This document shows, one piece after another, positions 35,373 through 43,389 of a stretch of DNA of 64,000 nt. Position 1 is the stretch's first letter, and each line of letters begins with the position of its first letter. The DNA is from Ancylobacter aquaticus. Its GTDB lineage: Bacteria > Pseudomonadota > Alphaproteobacteria > Rhizobiales > Xanthobacteraceae. The notes beneath the pieces were generated by a model, which was given only the letters and a program-made list of their open reading frames with translations, ran no database searches and was not told the origin of the DNA. A program made the position numbers and the translations under genes. The stretch lies in contig NZ_SMFY01000005.1 of NCBI RefSeq assembly GCF_004339465.1, positions 124,001-188,000 of the forward strand. Direction: 5' to 3'.

Positions 35373-35717
35373 TCAGTGATCCCTGTCGCCTCTCGGGAAA
35401 GGCAGGTTGGCCAGCCGTCGCAGCATATCGGATCGGCCGTGCAGGAAATCGATGATGATCACCTGCGCGGCATCCTCAATGAAGATAACGAAATGCTGGC
35501 CCGCGCGCGCGAACCGCAGGTCCTCGGGCAGGTTCGGGTCGATGAGCCGCCGGCAGTCCTGCGATATGGCAATGCCTGCGGCGATGTCGCGGCACACGGC
35601 GATGAGGTCTTCCTCATACGCCGCCGCCTGTCGTGGCCCGAAGGTCTCGACCGTCCATTGTGCAATGTCGATGAGCGAGGCTTCCGCCGACCGCGTCAGC
35701 CGCCACGGTGTCGGCAT
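35373..35717 (-). CDS. parE: RelE/ParE-family toxin
   Basis: 114 residues with the ParE fold pattern: WRLTRSAEASLIDIAQWTVE (helix hairpin), ALISQDCRR-like strand region, and the C-terminal RFARAGQHFVIFIEDAAQVI then IIDFLHGRSDMLRRL, the usual VxRxxH-like strand and tail. ParE toxins poison gyrase. The start codon overlaps the antitoxin stop (TGATG), the normal order for parDE. It lies between phage-gene fragments, so the pair was presumably part of a prophage cargo. Confidence 0.85.
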   Translation of the reverse strand: MPTPWRLTRSAEASLIDIAQWTVETFGPRQAAAYEEDLIAVCRDIAAGIAISQDCRRLIDPNLPEDLRFARAGQHFVIFIEDAAQVIIIDFLHGRSDMLRRLANLPFPRGDRDH

Positions 35718-35974
35718 CAGGACATTTCGCGCGCGGTCGCAAAGGCGCGGCGAATGGCGTCCTCGCCGGAACCCTCGGCAAGATCCCCCTTGCGGGCCTC
35801 CTCAAAGCCGGATTGCAGCCGGGCACGCAACTCGCCCAGTTCGCTTTCCTCGCGTTCGAGCAGCCGCAGGCCCGCCCGCAGGGCCTCCGAGGCATTCTGG
35901 TAGCGCCCCGATGCGACCAGCCGGTCGACCAGGTCAGATTGCGTATCGGTCAGAACGACGTTTCGCGTGACCAT
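35717..35974 (-). CDS. parD: ParD-family antitoxin
   Basis: 85 residues from the ATG at 35974, which has GGAGG 5 nt upstream. The N-terminal ribbon-helix-helix is TRNVVLTDTQSDLVDRLVAS then GRYQNASEALRAGLRLLERE, the canonical ParD dimerisation and DNA-binding domain. The C-terminal flexible part (FEEARKGDLAEGSGEDAIRR) wraps the toxin. It is expected to autorepress the pair. Translation is coupled to parE. Confidence 0.87.
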   Translation of the reverse strand: MVTRNVVLTDTQSDLVDRLVASGRYQNASEALRAGLRLLEREESELGELRARLQSGFEEARKGDLAEGSGEDAIRRAFATAREMS

Positions 35975-36037
35975 GCGCGCCTCCATGCAGTCGTTGGCAA
36001 TATATGCCAGCGCCGCCCACATGTCGACCAACACCGT

Positions 36038-36244
36038 TCAGAACCGGGTCTCAAGCCAGTTCGCCACAATCAACCCCGGCACACTGTCCAACGCCCGGTC
36101 CGCTTCCCGCGCGAGATCCAGCCGCTTCGGGAGCTTGACCTGCGGCACCAGCAGGACAATCGGCGCGGTGACCTTGCCGCGCCCGGCTTTCGAGCGCGAC
36201 GCCACCGTCTGGCCCTTTGTGTTCAGCCGTCTGCGGCGCGACAA
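36038..36244 (-). pseudogene. phage-related gene, C-terminal fragment
   Basis: About 58 codons ending KAGRGKVTAPIVLLVPQVKL then PKRLDLAREADRALDSVPGL and IVANWLETRF, reminiscent of phage virion-morphogenesis proteins of alphaproteobacteria. No start: the 5' part is replaced by IS21-end-like sequence and MITE copy 2. It lies directly upstream of parD. Confidence 0.45.
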
Positions 36245-36286
36245 TCACGATGCGAGCTCGTCTCATCAAGATCGTCGCGCTATAGC
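36236..36286. mobile_element. IS21-type terminal fragment
   Basis: On the minus strand CTATAGCGCGACGATCTTGA then TGAGACGAGC, nearly the same as the end of the istB relic at 4405-4430. Only this ~50-bp tip is left, adjacent to MITE copy 2. Confidence 0.5.
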
Positions 36287-36473
36287 TGTGAATAAGCGCG
36301 GAAGCGGGACCTTCGTTGGAAACGGCCTAACCCTTTAATTCAATTGATAAATTTCGAAGATCACTGGGGTCCCGATCAGCGCCGATCGTGACCACAGTCG
36401 AAATGAACTCCTGAAGCTATTTCAATGCGTTGAAGCCATCTGTGGCGGGGGCTCGTTTCGGCGCTTACTCACA
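36287..36473. repeat. MITE-like inverted-repeat element, copy 2 (187 bp)
   Basis: Terminal inverted repeats TGTGAATAAGCGCGGAA and, inward from the right, TGTGAGTAAGCGCCGAA, about 20 of 25 positions matching. Same orientation and internal blocks as copy 1. It truncates the serine acetyltransferase gene on its right: the TAA that ends that frame lies inside the repeat. No reading frame of its own; the parent transposase is not identifiable here. Confidence 0.7.
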
Positions 36474-36875
36474 CTTTACCTGCTCGGCGAGCGTGGTGAG
36501 CGCGGTATTCAGCGTGGCGCCGACGAAGTAATCGATCGTCTCCGAGGTCAGCCCGGATTGGCCATAATGCGCTGGAAACAGCGCGGCAGCCAAGCCCTTC
36601 AGCGCCTCGGTGATCGCCTCGCGGGAGGGCGGCGGGCGCAGGCGCCCGCGATGGCGGATATTGTGGGTGACATCGCGCGATTGCCGCAGCGCCGCGACGA
36701 TCTCATCAAGGTTCCAGCCAGCGCTAAGGGCTTCCCCGGAGTCTCTGGCCGGGGTCGCTGGTAGCCCGGCGAGGTCGCCAAGGGATGTCGAAGACCTCGC
36801 CCACCCGTCGATCCCTAAATCACCCACAGCAAGCGCTCCCCTGCGCACGGTCCGGCCGTCGGCTGACGGCATCAA
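36465..36875 (-). pseudogene. serine O-acetyltransferase (EpsC/CysE type), 3'-truncated
   Basis: 136 codons. The N-terminal helical domain of EpsC-type enzymes is recognisable from NLDEIVAALRQSRDVTHNIR through SREAITEALKGLAAALFPAH and ETIDYFVGATLNTALTTLAE. The hexapeptide-repeat catalytic domain is gone: homology ends at EQV, and KCE-stop is read from MITE copy 2. The enzyme makes O-acetylserine, the carbon acceptor for sulfide in cysteine synthesis. It starts 4 bp after the SDR stop, so it was the last gene of the sulfur operon before disruption. Confidence 0.72.
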
Positions 36876-36879
36876 AGGA

Positions 36880-37644
36880 CTAGGGCAGATACATTCCGCC
36901 GTTCACATGGATGGTCTGGCCGCTGGTAAAGCTGCCGGCCGGCAGGGCGAGGATGCGCACGAACTCGGCGACGTTGCGCGGCTCGCCTTCGTGCCCGACC
37001 AGCAGATGACCGCCGCCCGGGAACGCGCCGCCGGCGCCCGAGGTCGCCGAGCGGTTGCCGCCGATGCGCCCCGGGACGACGAGGTTGGCGGTGATGCCAT
37101 GTTCGCCGAACTCAACCGCTAGCGCCTTGGTGAAGCCGGCCAGTGCCGCCTTGGCGGTAGCGACATGGACGCGGTGGAACACGCCGGAATGCGCACTGAC
37201 GCCGCCAATGGTGACGATGCGGCCGAAGCCGTGGCGAACCATGTGCGGGATCGCGGCACGGGTGACGAGGAAGGCGCCCTCGACGATCACCGAATTGATC
37301 TCGCGCCATGCGGCCAGGCTGATCTCGGCGAACGGCGTCTCGCGCCGGATGGCGGCGTTGTTGACGAGGATATCCAGACGGCCATGGGCCGCGACGATTT
37401 CGTCGACGAGGCCCTGCGCCTGCGACTCATCGGTGATGTCGGCGAGCGCCGTACTGGCGCTGCCCCCGACCGCGCGGATCTCGTGGGCCACCGCCTCGAT
37501 TTCGTCCCTGGACGTCTTGGCGTGGACCACGACATGGGCACCCTCTGACGCCAGCAGCAGCGCGCTTTCGCGGCCGATGCGACGGGCCGAGCCGGTGACG
37601 AGGGCGACCTTGCCGTGAAGCGACTTTTGCTGATGCGAACTCAT
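36880..37644 (-). CDS. SDR-family oxidoreductase with non-canonical active site
   Basis: 254 residues. Rossmann TGSARRIGRESA (TGxxxxIG), DITDES and LVNNAA are standard, as are the C-terminal TSGQTIHVNGGMYLP. The usual YxxxK reads VHVATAKAAL, with valine at the tyrosine position and lysine kept; the serine is present in IGGVSAHSG. A subgroup of SDRs has this H-V-x-T-A-K pattern, so it may be a different chemistry rather than a defect. It is the ninth gene of the minus-strand sulfur operon, 23 bp after the rhodanese. Confidence 0.82.
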   Translation of the reverse strand: MSSHQQKSLHGKVALVTGSARRIGRESALLLASEGAHVVVHAKTSRDEIEAVAHEIRAVGGSASTALADITDESQAQGLVDEIVAAHGRLDILVNNAAIRRETPFAEISLAAWREINSVIVEGAFLVTRAAIPHMVRHGFGRIVTIGGVSAHSGVFHRVHVATAKAALAGFTKALAVEFGEHGITANLVVPGRIGGNRSATSGAGGAFPGGGHLLVGHEGEPRNVAEFVRILALPAGSFTSGQTIHVNGGMYLP

Positions 37645-37667
37645 ATCTCTACCGATGCTTGTTTATG

Positions 37668-39263
37668 TCAGAGGCGGAACTGCAACGTGCCGTCGCGGCG
37701 CACTTGTTCGACCAGGTCGAGTTCCCACTGCAGATATTCCCGCATCGCCGCCTCGCGGTCCTCGCGGCGCTCGAAGGATTTGAGCAGCACGTCATCGGTT
37801 CGGGAGGCGAGGTTCTCCGGCGTGGTCTCCAGCGGAAGGCCGGCCGTGCTCCAGGCGTCGGTGCCGCCGGCCAGCAGCTTCACCACCGCACCGGTCGCCT
37901 GCGCCAGCTCGGCCACCGCGAGGCGTGCGATCACCTCGTCGGGCGAGGTGACGACGTAGAGCGGCGCGACGGGGAGCTTCGACGCATCCGTCGCCAGCCG
38001 GCCGCGCACGGAGAACCACGCGCCGGGAATGTGGCCGGCGCGGTACTGCCGGCTGGTGGCGAGGTCCACCACAATGATGTCGCCCTGCGCCAGAAGCGCG
38101 GAGAGTTCGGCGGCGGTGACGGTCTCGGCGCTGGCTCCATCAAGACCGAGAACGATCTCCGGTGCGGCGCCGGTCTCGACGCGGCCCGCCGGGGCGTTCT
38201 CGTCGAGCACATAGACATTGGGGAAGCCGAGCCTCGCGAGCCACGCCGCCGTGCTGCGGGCCCGCACGCCATCGCTGTCGGCCAGCACAATGCGCGCGGC
38301 GCGCATGGCGATATAGGTGTCGGTGGCCTGCACCAGCTGGCCGCCGGGCGCCGAGAGGAAGCCCGGGCGATGCCCATGACGGTACTCGTCGGTGCCGCGC
38401 ACGTCGAAGCGGTAGAGCGTGGTGTCGTCGCGCTCAGTCTCGAAGCGGGCCAGCGTCGCCGCGCCGATGGTCGGCACGTTGAGGCGCGTGGCCAGGGCCT
38501 CGGCGGCATGGCGTGCCCAGTCATGGGTCTTGGGAGAGGGCTTTGGTGCGATCTGGTCCTGGCCGCGCGCGACGTCCAGGCCCGCCAGATGCCAGCCCTG
38601 TGTGCCGTCCTTGAGTGACACCACGCGGTTGGGCAGGCTGGCGTCGATCAATATCTGAGCGCCGATGATCGAGCGGGTGCGTCCGCCGCAATTCACCACC
38701 ACTAGCGTCTCGTCGGACGGAATGACCTCGCGGGCACACAGCACCAGCTCGGCGCCGGGGCAATCGATGGCGCCGGGAATGGTGATCCAGTTGTACTCGT
38801 CATAAGGCCGGCTATCGAGCAGCACGATGTCCTCGCCGGCGGCGCGGCGGGCCTGCAGTTCGTGCGCGTCGATATGCGGGGTCGCGTACTCCACCTCGAC
38901 GAACTCGGCGAAGGCCTTGCTCGGCACATAGACGCCGGCGAACAGCTCGAAGCCGGCGCTCTTCCATGCTGGCACGCCGCCGTGCAGGATCGACACGTCG
39001 TCATAGCCATGCGCGCGAAGCAGGCCGGCGGCGCGGGTGGCCAGCGTCTCGTCGTCATCCACCAGCACTATCGGGGTGGCGCGGCGCGGCACCAGCGCCG
39101 GGACGATGCGCTCGAAGCGGGAGATCGGGGTGTTCGAGGCGGTCAGAATGTGCGCGCTGGCGAACACGCCTTCCTCGCGCACGTCGAGCAGGGCGATCTC
39201 GGTGTCACCGGAGAGGGTGGCATGCAGGGTGGCGGCGTCGATGCGGGGAAAGTTGGCGCTCAT
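37668..39263 (-). CDS. four-domain rhodanese-like protein
   Basis: 531 residues made of four rhodanese folds (about 1-120, 130-235, 260-370 and 385-480) plus a C-terminal helical tail. Only domain 2 has a catalytic cysteine loop (VVVNCGGRTRS); the equivalents are LVDDDETLATR, LADSDGVRARS and VTSPDEVIARL, without cysteine. Each domain keeps the HxGxxxW or similar ends (LHGGVPAW, DGTQGWHLAG, LAGGTDAWSTAG). Rhodaneses move sulfane sulfur. No signal peptide, hence cytoplasmic. It follows the binding-protein gene after a hairpin. Confidence 0.88.
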   Translation of the reverse strand: MSANFPRIDAATLHATLSGDTEIALLDVREEGVFASAHILTASNTPISRFERIVPALVPRRATPIVLVDDDETLATRAAGLLRAHGYDDVSILHGGVPAWKSAGFELFAGVYVPSKAFAEFVEVEYATPHIDAHELQARRAAGEDIVLLDSRPYDEYNWITIPGAIDCPGAELVLCAREVIPSDETLVVVNCGGRTRSIIGAQILIDASLPNRVVSLKDGTQGWHLAGLDVARGQDQIAPKPSPKTHDWARHAAEALATRLNVPTIGAATLARFETERDDTTLYRFDVRGTDEYRHGHRPGFLSAPGGQLVQATDTYIAMRAARIVLADSDGVRARSTAAWLARLGFPNVYVLDENAPAGRVETGAAPEIVLGLDGASAETVTAAELSALLAQGDIIVVDLATSRQYRAGHIPGAWFSVRGRLATDASKLPVAPLYVVTSPDEVIARLAVAELAQATGAVVKLLAGGTDAWSTAGLPLETTPENLASRTDDVLLKSFERREDREAAMREYLQWELDLVEQVRRDGTLQFRL

Positions 39264-39287
39264 CTTGTTCTTAACCTGGTGGGAGAA

Positions 39288-39313
39288 AGGCCCCTCCCGT
39301 TCGGGAAGGGCCT
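39288..39313 (-). other. intercistronic hairpin after the binding-protein gene
   Basis: Stem AGGCCC(C)TCCC / GGGA(A)GGGCCT with one mismatch and a 4-nt loop, in the 58-bp gap between the binding-protein gene and the rhodanese gene. It is an analogue of the hairpins at 1671, 23224 and 53039. Confidence 0.55.
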
Positions 39314-39321
39314 GCGGCCAA

Positions 39322-40395
39322 TCACTGGCGGTTGAAGACCGCGTCGAACTGCTCGAGGAACTTCGTCGAGGCGTCGCCGCCGATATCTTGGTCCGCGACG
39401 ATGATCTTCAGGTCGGCGAGCTTGGGCAGGCCTTCCGGCGTCTTCGCGTCGGGATGGGTCGGGATGTAGGAGCCGGCATTGGCGACGAGTTCCTGACCCT
39501 CGGCGCTGGTCAGCACCTCTTCCAGCAGCTTGGCTGCCGTGGGGTTCGGGCCGCCCTTGAAGATGGCGAGATAGTTCTCGTTGGTGACCACGCCATCCTC
39601 GAGGATATAGGCCTCGATGCTCTGGCCCTTCTCCTTGGCGGTAATAACGTTCTGCGAGGAGATCAGCGGCGACAGATCACGCTCGCCGGCCACCAGCAGG
39701 CGCACCGATTCCGCATTGCCCCGCGTGAACAGGAAGTCTTGGCTCGCGAAGCCCTTGATGGTGTCCCAGGTGATGATCTTGTGGGCCAGGAGGGTCTGGA
39801 ACCAGGTCAGCTGCGAGGCCGCCGACTTCGGGTCGGAGAACACGATCTTGCCCTTCCACTTCGGGTCGAGGAAGTCGGCGATCTTCTTCGGCAGCACCGA
39901 TTTGTCGGGGAAGGCCTTGGGGTTGTAGGCGGCGGACAGCAGGGTTGCGGCGGTGGCGAGGTAGGTGCCGTCGGCGTCCTTGTAATTGCCGCCGATCTTG
40001 TCGAAGTCGCGCACCTTGTAGGGCGTGAGGTAGCCACGCTTCTTCCAGTCGTCGAGAATGAAGCGCTGGCTGATGAACACCACGTCCGGATTGGTGCGCC
40101 CCGCCGCCTTTTCCGCCTCGATGGTCGGGATCAAGTCGAGCGTCTGCTTCTGCACGATGTTGAGCTTCACATCGGGGAAGTTCTTGCGCCAGAACTCCAG
40201 CACCTGGGTGCTCGTTTCCTGCCGGTACGATGTGTAGAACACCACCGAACCCTCTTTCTTCGCGGCCTCGTAGAGGTCCTTGAAGCGTTCGGGGAGCGTG
40301 TCGGCGCGGGCAGGGGCGAACGAGGTGGCGAGCGAGCCCGCGATCAGCAGCGCGGCGGCTGCGCCCTTAAGCAGGGTTCTCTTATTGAGGGTCAT
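39322..40395 (-). CDS. ABC transporter solute-binding protein (family 1, FbpA-like)
   Basis: 357 residues. Signal peptide residues 1-31 (KRTLLKGAAAALLIAGSLAT, cleavage near PARA). The mature protein has the family 1 features GSVVFYTSYRQETSTQVLEF near 50 and FKDLYEAAKKEGSV at its start. No lipobox. Its permease and ATPase are three and four genes upstream in the same operon, separated by two oxidoreductases. The permease class is shared by iron, thiamine and phosphonate/sulfonate importers; the enzyme context favours an organosulfur ligand. Confidence 0.82.
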   Translation of the reverse strand: MTLNKRTLLKGAAAALLIAGSLATSFAPARADTLPERFKDLYEAAKKEGSVVFYTSYRQETSTQVLEFWRKNFPDVKLNIVQKQTLDLIPTIEAEKAAGRTNPDVVFISQRFILDDWKKRGYLTPYKVRDFDKIGGNYKDADGTYLATAATLLSAAYNPKAFPDKSVLPKKIADFLDPKWKGKIVFSDPKSAASQLTWFQTLLAHKIITWDTIKGFASQDFLFTRGNAESVRLLVAGERDLSPLISSQNVITAKEKGQSIEAYILEDGVVTNENYLAIFKGGPNPTAAKLLEEVLTSAEGQELVANAGSYIPTHPDAKTPEGLPKLADLKIIVADQDIGGDASTKFLEQFDAVFNRQ

Positions 40396-40418
40396 GTCAG
40401 TCTCCGAGGGTCAATTGA

Positions 40419-41807
40419 TCAGGCGGCGGCGGACGTTTTCGCAGCCGTATGCTCGGCTGCGGCGTCGATCGCCTTGGTGTGCTTGTGGTGACGGGCCGGG
40501 CGCTTGAGCCCGAGATGCTCGCGCAGGGTGCGGCCCTCGTACTCAGTGCGGAACAGGCCGCGCCGGCGCAGTTCGGGTAGCACCAGCTCGATGAAGTCGG
40601 TGAGGCCGCCTGGCAGGTAGGGCGGCATGACGTTGAAGCCGTCGGCGCCCTCGTTGAGGAAGCGCTCCTCCATCTTGTCGACGATCTGCTCCGGCGTGCC
40701 GATTACCTGCCAGTGGCCGCGCGCGCCAGCGACACGCAGGCCGAGCTGCAGGATCGACAGCCCCTCGCGCTGGGCGAGTTCCAGCAGCAGCACCTGCCGG
40801 CTCTGCGCGGCATTGGTGACTGGAATGTCGGTGGGCAGCGGGCCATCGAGCGGCAGATGGCGCAGCGGAATGCCGAGGCGATGCTCAAGGATGGAGAGCG
40901 CGACGTCCGGGTGGATGAGGTTCTGCAGTTCCTCGAACTTCGCCTGTGCCTCCGCCTCGGTGCGGCCGACCACCGGGAAGATGCCCGGCATGATCTTGAC
41001 GTCGTCGGGGGAGCGACCCGCAGCGACGGCGCGGGCCTTCACGTCGCGGTAGAACGCCTGCGCGTCGGCAAGGGTTTGCTGCGCGGTGAAAACGACTTCG
41101 GCCGAGGCGCCGGCCAGAGCCTTGCCGGCCTCAGACGAGCCGGCCTGCACCAGCACCGGCCAGCCCTGCGGCGAGCGCGGAATGTTGAGCGGCCCACGCA
41201 CGCCAAAATACTCGCCGCGATGATCGAGGCTGTAGACCTTATCGGGATCGAAGAAGACACCGCTGTCCTTGTCGCGGACGAAGGCGTCGTCCTCCCATGA
41301 GTCCCACAGCCCCTCGGTGACGGCGAGGAACTCGGTAGCGCGGCGGTAGCGCTCATCGTGCGGGGGATGGCGGTCGCGGCCGAAATTATAGGCCTCGCCC
41401 TCATTGCCCGAGGTTACGAGGTTCCAGCCGGCGCGCCCGCCGCTGATATGGTCGATGGAGGCGAATTTGCGGGCCAGCGTGTAGGGCTCGTTATAGGTGG
41501 TCGAGGCGGTGGCGACCAAGCCGATACGCTCGGTGACGGCGGCCAGCGCGCCGAGCAGCGTCAGCGGCTCGAACTGCGCGACATAATGGGTGGAGAAGCG
41601 CGCCAGCGCGCCCCAGTCCTCGCCGCGAGCTCCGGCGCTGTCGGCCAGGAACAGCATGTCGAACTTGGCGGCCTCGGCCGCCTGCGCGACCTCGGCGTAA
41701 TGCTTGAAGTTGATGCCGGCATCGGCCTGCGCCTCCGGGTGGCGCCAAGCGGCGGCGTGGTGGCCGGTGGGGTAGAGGAAGGCGCCGAGCGCCATCTGCT
41801 TGGTCAT
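40419..41807 (-). CDS. LLM-class flavin monooxygenase 2 (NtaA/SnaA/DszA family)
   Basis: 462 residues from the ATG at 41807 (GAGG 6 nt upstream). Family marks: GAFLYPTGHHAAAWRHPEA, FDMLFLADSAG, DHISGGRAGWNLVTSGNEG (the FMN-site HISGGRxGWNxVTS block), PVLVQAGSSEAGKALAGA and VFTAQQTLADAQAFYRDVKA. These are two-component monooxygenases using FMNH2 from a separate reductase to cleave C-S, C-N or sulfone bonds. No flavin reductase is visible in the window. About 8 bp separate it from the FAD oxidoreductase gene upstream. Confidence 0.9.
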   Translation of the reverse strand: MTKQMALGAFLYPTGHHAAAWRHPEAQADAGINFKHYAEVAQAAEAAKFDMLFLADSAGARGEDWGALARFSTHYVAQFEPLTLLGALAAVTERIGLVATASTTYNEPYTLARKFASIDHISGGRAGWNLVTSGNEGEAYNFGRDRHPPHDERYRRATEFLAVTEGLWDSWEDDAFVRDKDSGVFFDPDKVYSLDHRGEYFGVRGPLNIPRSPQGWPVLVQAGSSEAGKALAGASAEVVFTAQQTLADAQAFYRDVKARAVAAGRSPDDVKIMPGIFPVVGRTEAEAQAKFEELQNLIHPDVALSILEHRLGIPLRHLPLDGPLPTDIPVTNAAQSRQVLLLELAQREGLSILQLGLRVAGARGHWQVIGTPEQIVDKMEERFLNEGADGFNVMPPYLPGGLTDFIELVLPELRRRGLFRTEYEGRTLREHLGLKRPARHHKHTKAIDAAAEHTAAKTSAAA

Positions 41808-41815
41808 AGGAAACC

Positions 41816-43384
41816 TCAGGCGGCTGTGAGTTCGGAAGGGAGGGCGGCGGGCTGCTGTGCGGCGGCGTCCTTGCCGGCGATCTGGCCGGTGACGAAGCAT
41901 TCCGCGAGATTGCCGGCGCCGAGATAGAGAAAGCCCCAGATGCTGCCGAGCTCGCCGGCCTCGTAGAGACCGGGAATTGGCTCGCCATGCGCATTGAGCA
42001 CGCGTTGGCGGGCGTCATGCGCGGGGCCCCCTTGCGTGTTGCTGACCACCGGCCACAGCTCGCCGACATAGAAGGGCGGGTTCTTCACGGGGAACAGCGA
42101 GCCGACCGGACGGTTGTGGTCGCCGTCCGTGCCGACCTCGACCGCCGCATTCCAGCGCGCGAGGCTCGCCGCGACCGTGGCGGGATCGGCATCGATCAGC
42201 GCGGCGAGTTCCTCGACGCTGTCGGCGCGCTTCAGGATGCCGTTGCCGACCTCCTTCAAATTATCGTCGCTCCACTCATAGGGTTCGACCGAGCGGTCGT
42301 TGATCACGGTCTGGCCGAGCGGGTAGAGCTTGCGTCCGTCCTCATCCACCACAAGGAAGGCGGGGATGCGCGGGAAGCGCTGCGACTGCGCGTCGTACTG
42401 GTCGAGCAGCCGATGGCCGGTGTCCTGGATATAGGGCTGGTACTCGTTCATGAATCGCCGGCCCTGGCAATCCAGCACGATCCAGGACATGCGCACGTCC
42501 GGCTCCTGCAGCTGCGGCGTCCAATCCGGCAGTTTCTTGACCCGTAGGCCATAGGGATAGGCCGGGTCGGTGTGGCGGAAGCCGTAGGAGCCGTGAAAGT
42601 GCCACATGTGCCAAAGGTCGGCGCCGGCGGCCTGCGCCATGCGGATGCCGTCGCCGGTATTTCCACGCGTGGCAACCGGAAGCACCGGGCGGATCTGCCA
42701 GTATTTGCGCTGCAGATCGGGCGCGGCCTCGAAGCCGCCGGAGGCGAGGATGACGCCGCGCCGTGTGCCGATGCGCTTCACCTCGCCATTGGTGCGGGTG
42801 ATGGCGCCAAGCACTTCCCCGTTGGCGCCGAGGATCAGCCGTTCGGCGGCCGTATTGAGGCGTGTCTCGATGCCGCGCGCCCGGACATTGTCGTGCACCA
42901 GCTTGAACACGTTCGGCCCGCGCAGCCGGCCCCGCACCTGCGGGTACTCAGTACGCGCATCGAAGCCGGGGATGGATAGCACCTCCACCGTGCCGAAGGC
43001 GTCGTTGCCCGTGAACGGGTAGTTGGCAATGCGGCGGTGTACGGCGATCTCCGCGCCGTTCACCGTGGCGAGGTCGCGGAAATAGGGCTCCAGCTCGGCC
43101 ATGCCGGCAGCGACCACATCGAGCACGTCATCCGGCACGTCGGGGCCAACCGTCTCGCGCAGATAGGCGCGGGCGCCGGCGCGCTCGACGATGGTGCGAA
43201 TGCCGCCGCCGGCGCAGATCGAGATGCCGCCGGGATCGGGCATCTTCTCGATCAGCAGCACACGCGCGCCGGCATCATAGGCGGCGATCGCCGAGGCGCC
43301 GCCGGCAAAGCCGAAACCGACGACGAGCACGTCCCAGACCTCGTCGAAGGGCGGGGTGGATGTGTTGACAGGCATGGCGGGCAT
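41816..43384 (-). CDS. FAD-dependent oxidoreductase (fumarate reductase/flavocytochrome c-like)
   Basis: 522 residues. FAD-binding start DVLVVGFGFAGGASAIAAYD then ARVLLIEKMPDPGGIS (GxGxxGG), second nucleotide motif RGVILASGGFEAAPDLQRKY and C-terminal GLYEAGELGSIWGFLYLGAG, then NLAECFVTGQIAGKDA. It belongs to the succinate dehydrogenase/fumarate reductase flavoprotein superfamily, which includes ketosteroid dehydrogenases and urocanate reductases; there is no heme or iron-sulfur domain and no signal peptide. It starts 5 bp after the permease stop. It may oxidise or desaturate the imported compound; the substrate is unknown. Confidence 0.82.
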   Translation of the reverse strand: MPAMPVNTSTPPFDEVWDVLVVGFGFAGGASAIAAYDAGARVLLIEKMPDPGGISICAGGGIRTIVERAGARAYLRETVGPDVPDDVLDVVAAGMAELEPYFRDLATVNGAEIAVHRRIANYPFTGNDAFGTVEVLSIPGFDARTEYPQVRGRLRGPNVFKLVHDNVRARGIETRLNTAAERLILGANGEVLGAITRTNGEVKRIGTRRGVILASGGFEAAPDLQRKYWQIRPVLPVATRGNTGDGIRMAQAAGADLWHMWHFHGSYGFRHTDPAYPYGLRVKKLPDWTPQLQEPDVRMSWIVLDCQGRRFMNEYQPYIQDTGHRLLDQYDAQSQRFPRIPAFLVVDEDGRKLYPLGQTVINDRSVEPYEWSDDNLKEVGNGILKRADSVEELAALIDADPATVAASLARWNAAVEVGTDGDHNRPVGSLFPVKNPPFYVGELWPVVSNTQGGPAHDARQRVLNAHGEPIPGLYEAGELGSIWGFLYLGAGNLAECFVTGQIAGKDAAAQQPAALPSELTAA

Positions 43385-43389
43385 CCCGG

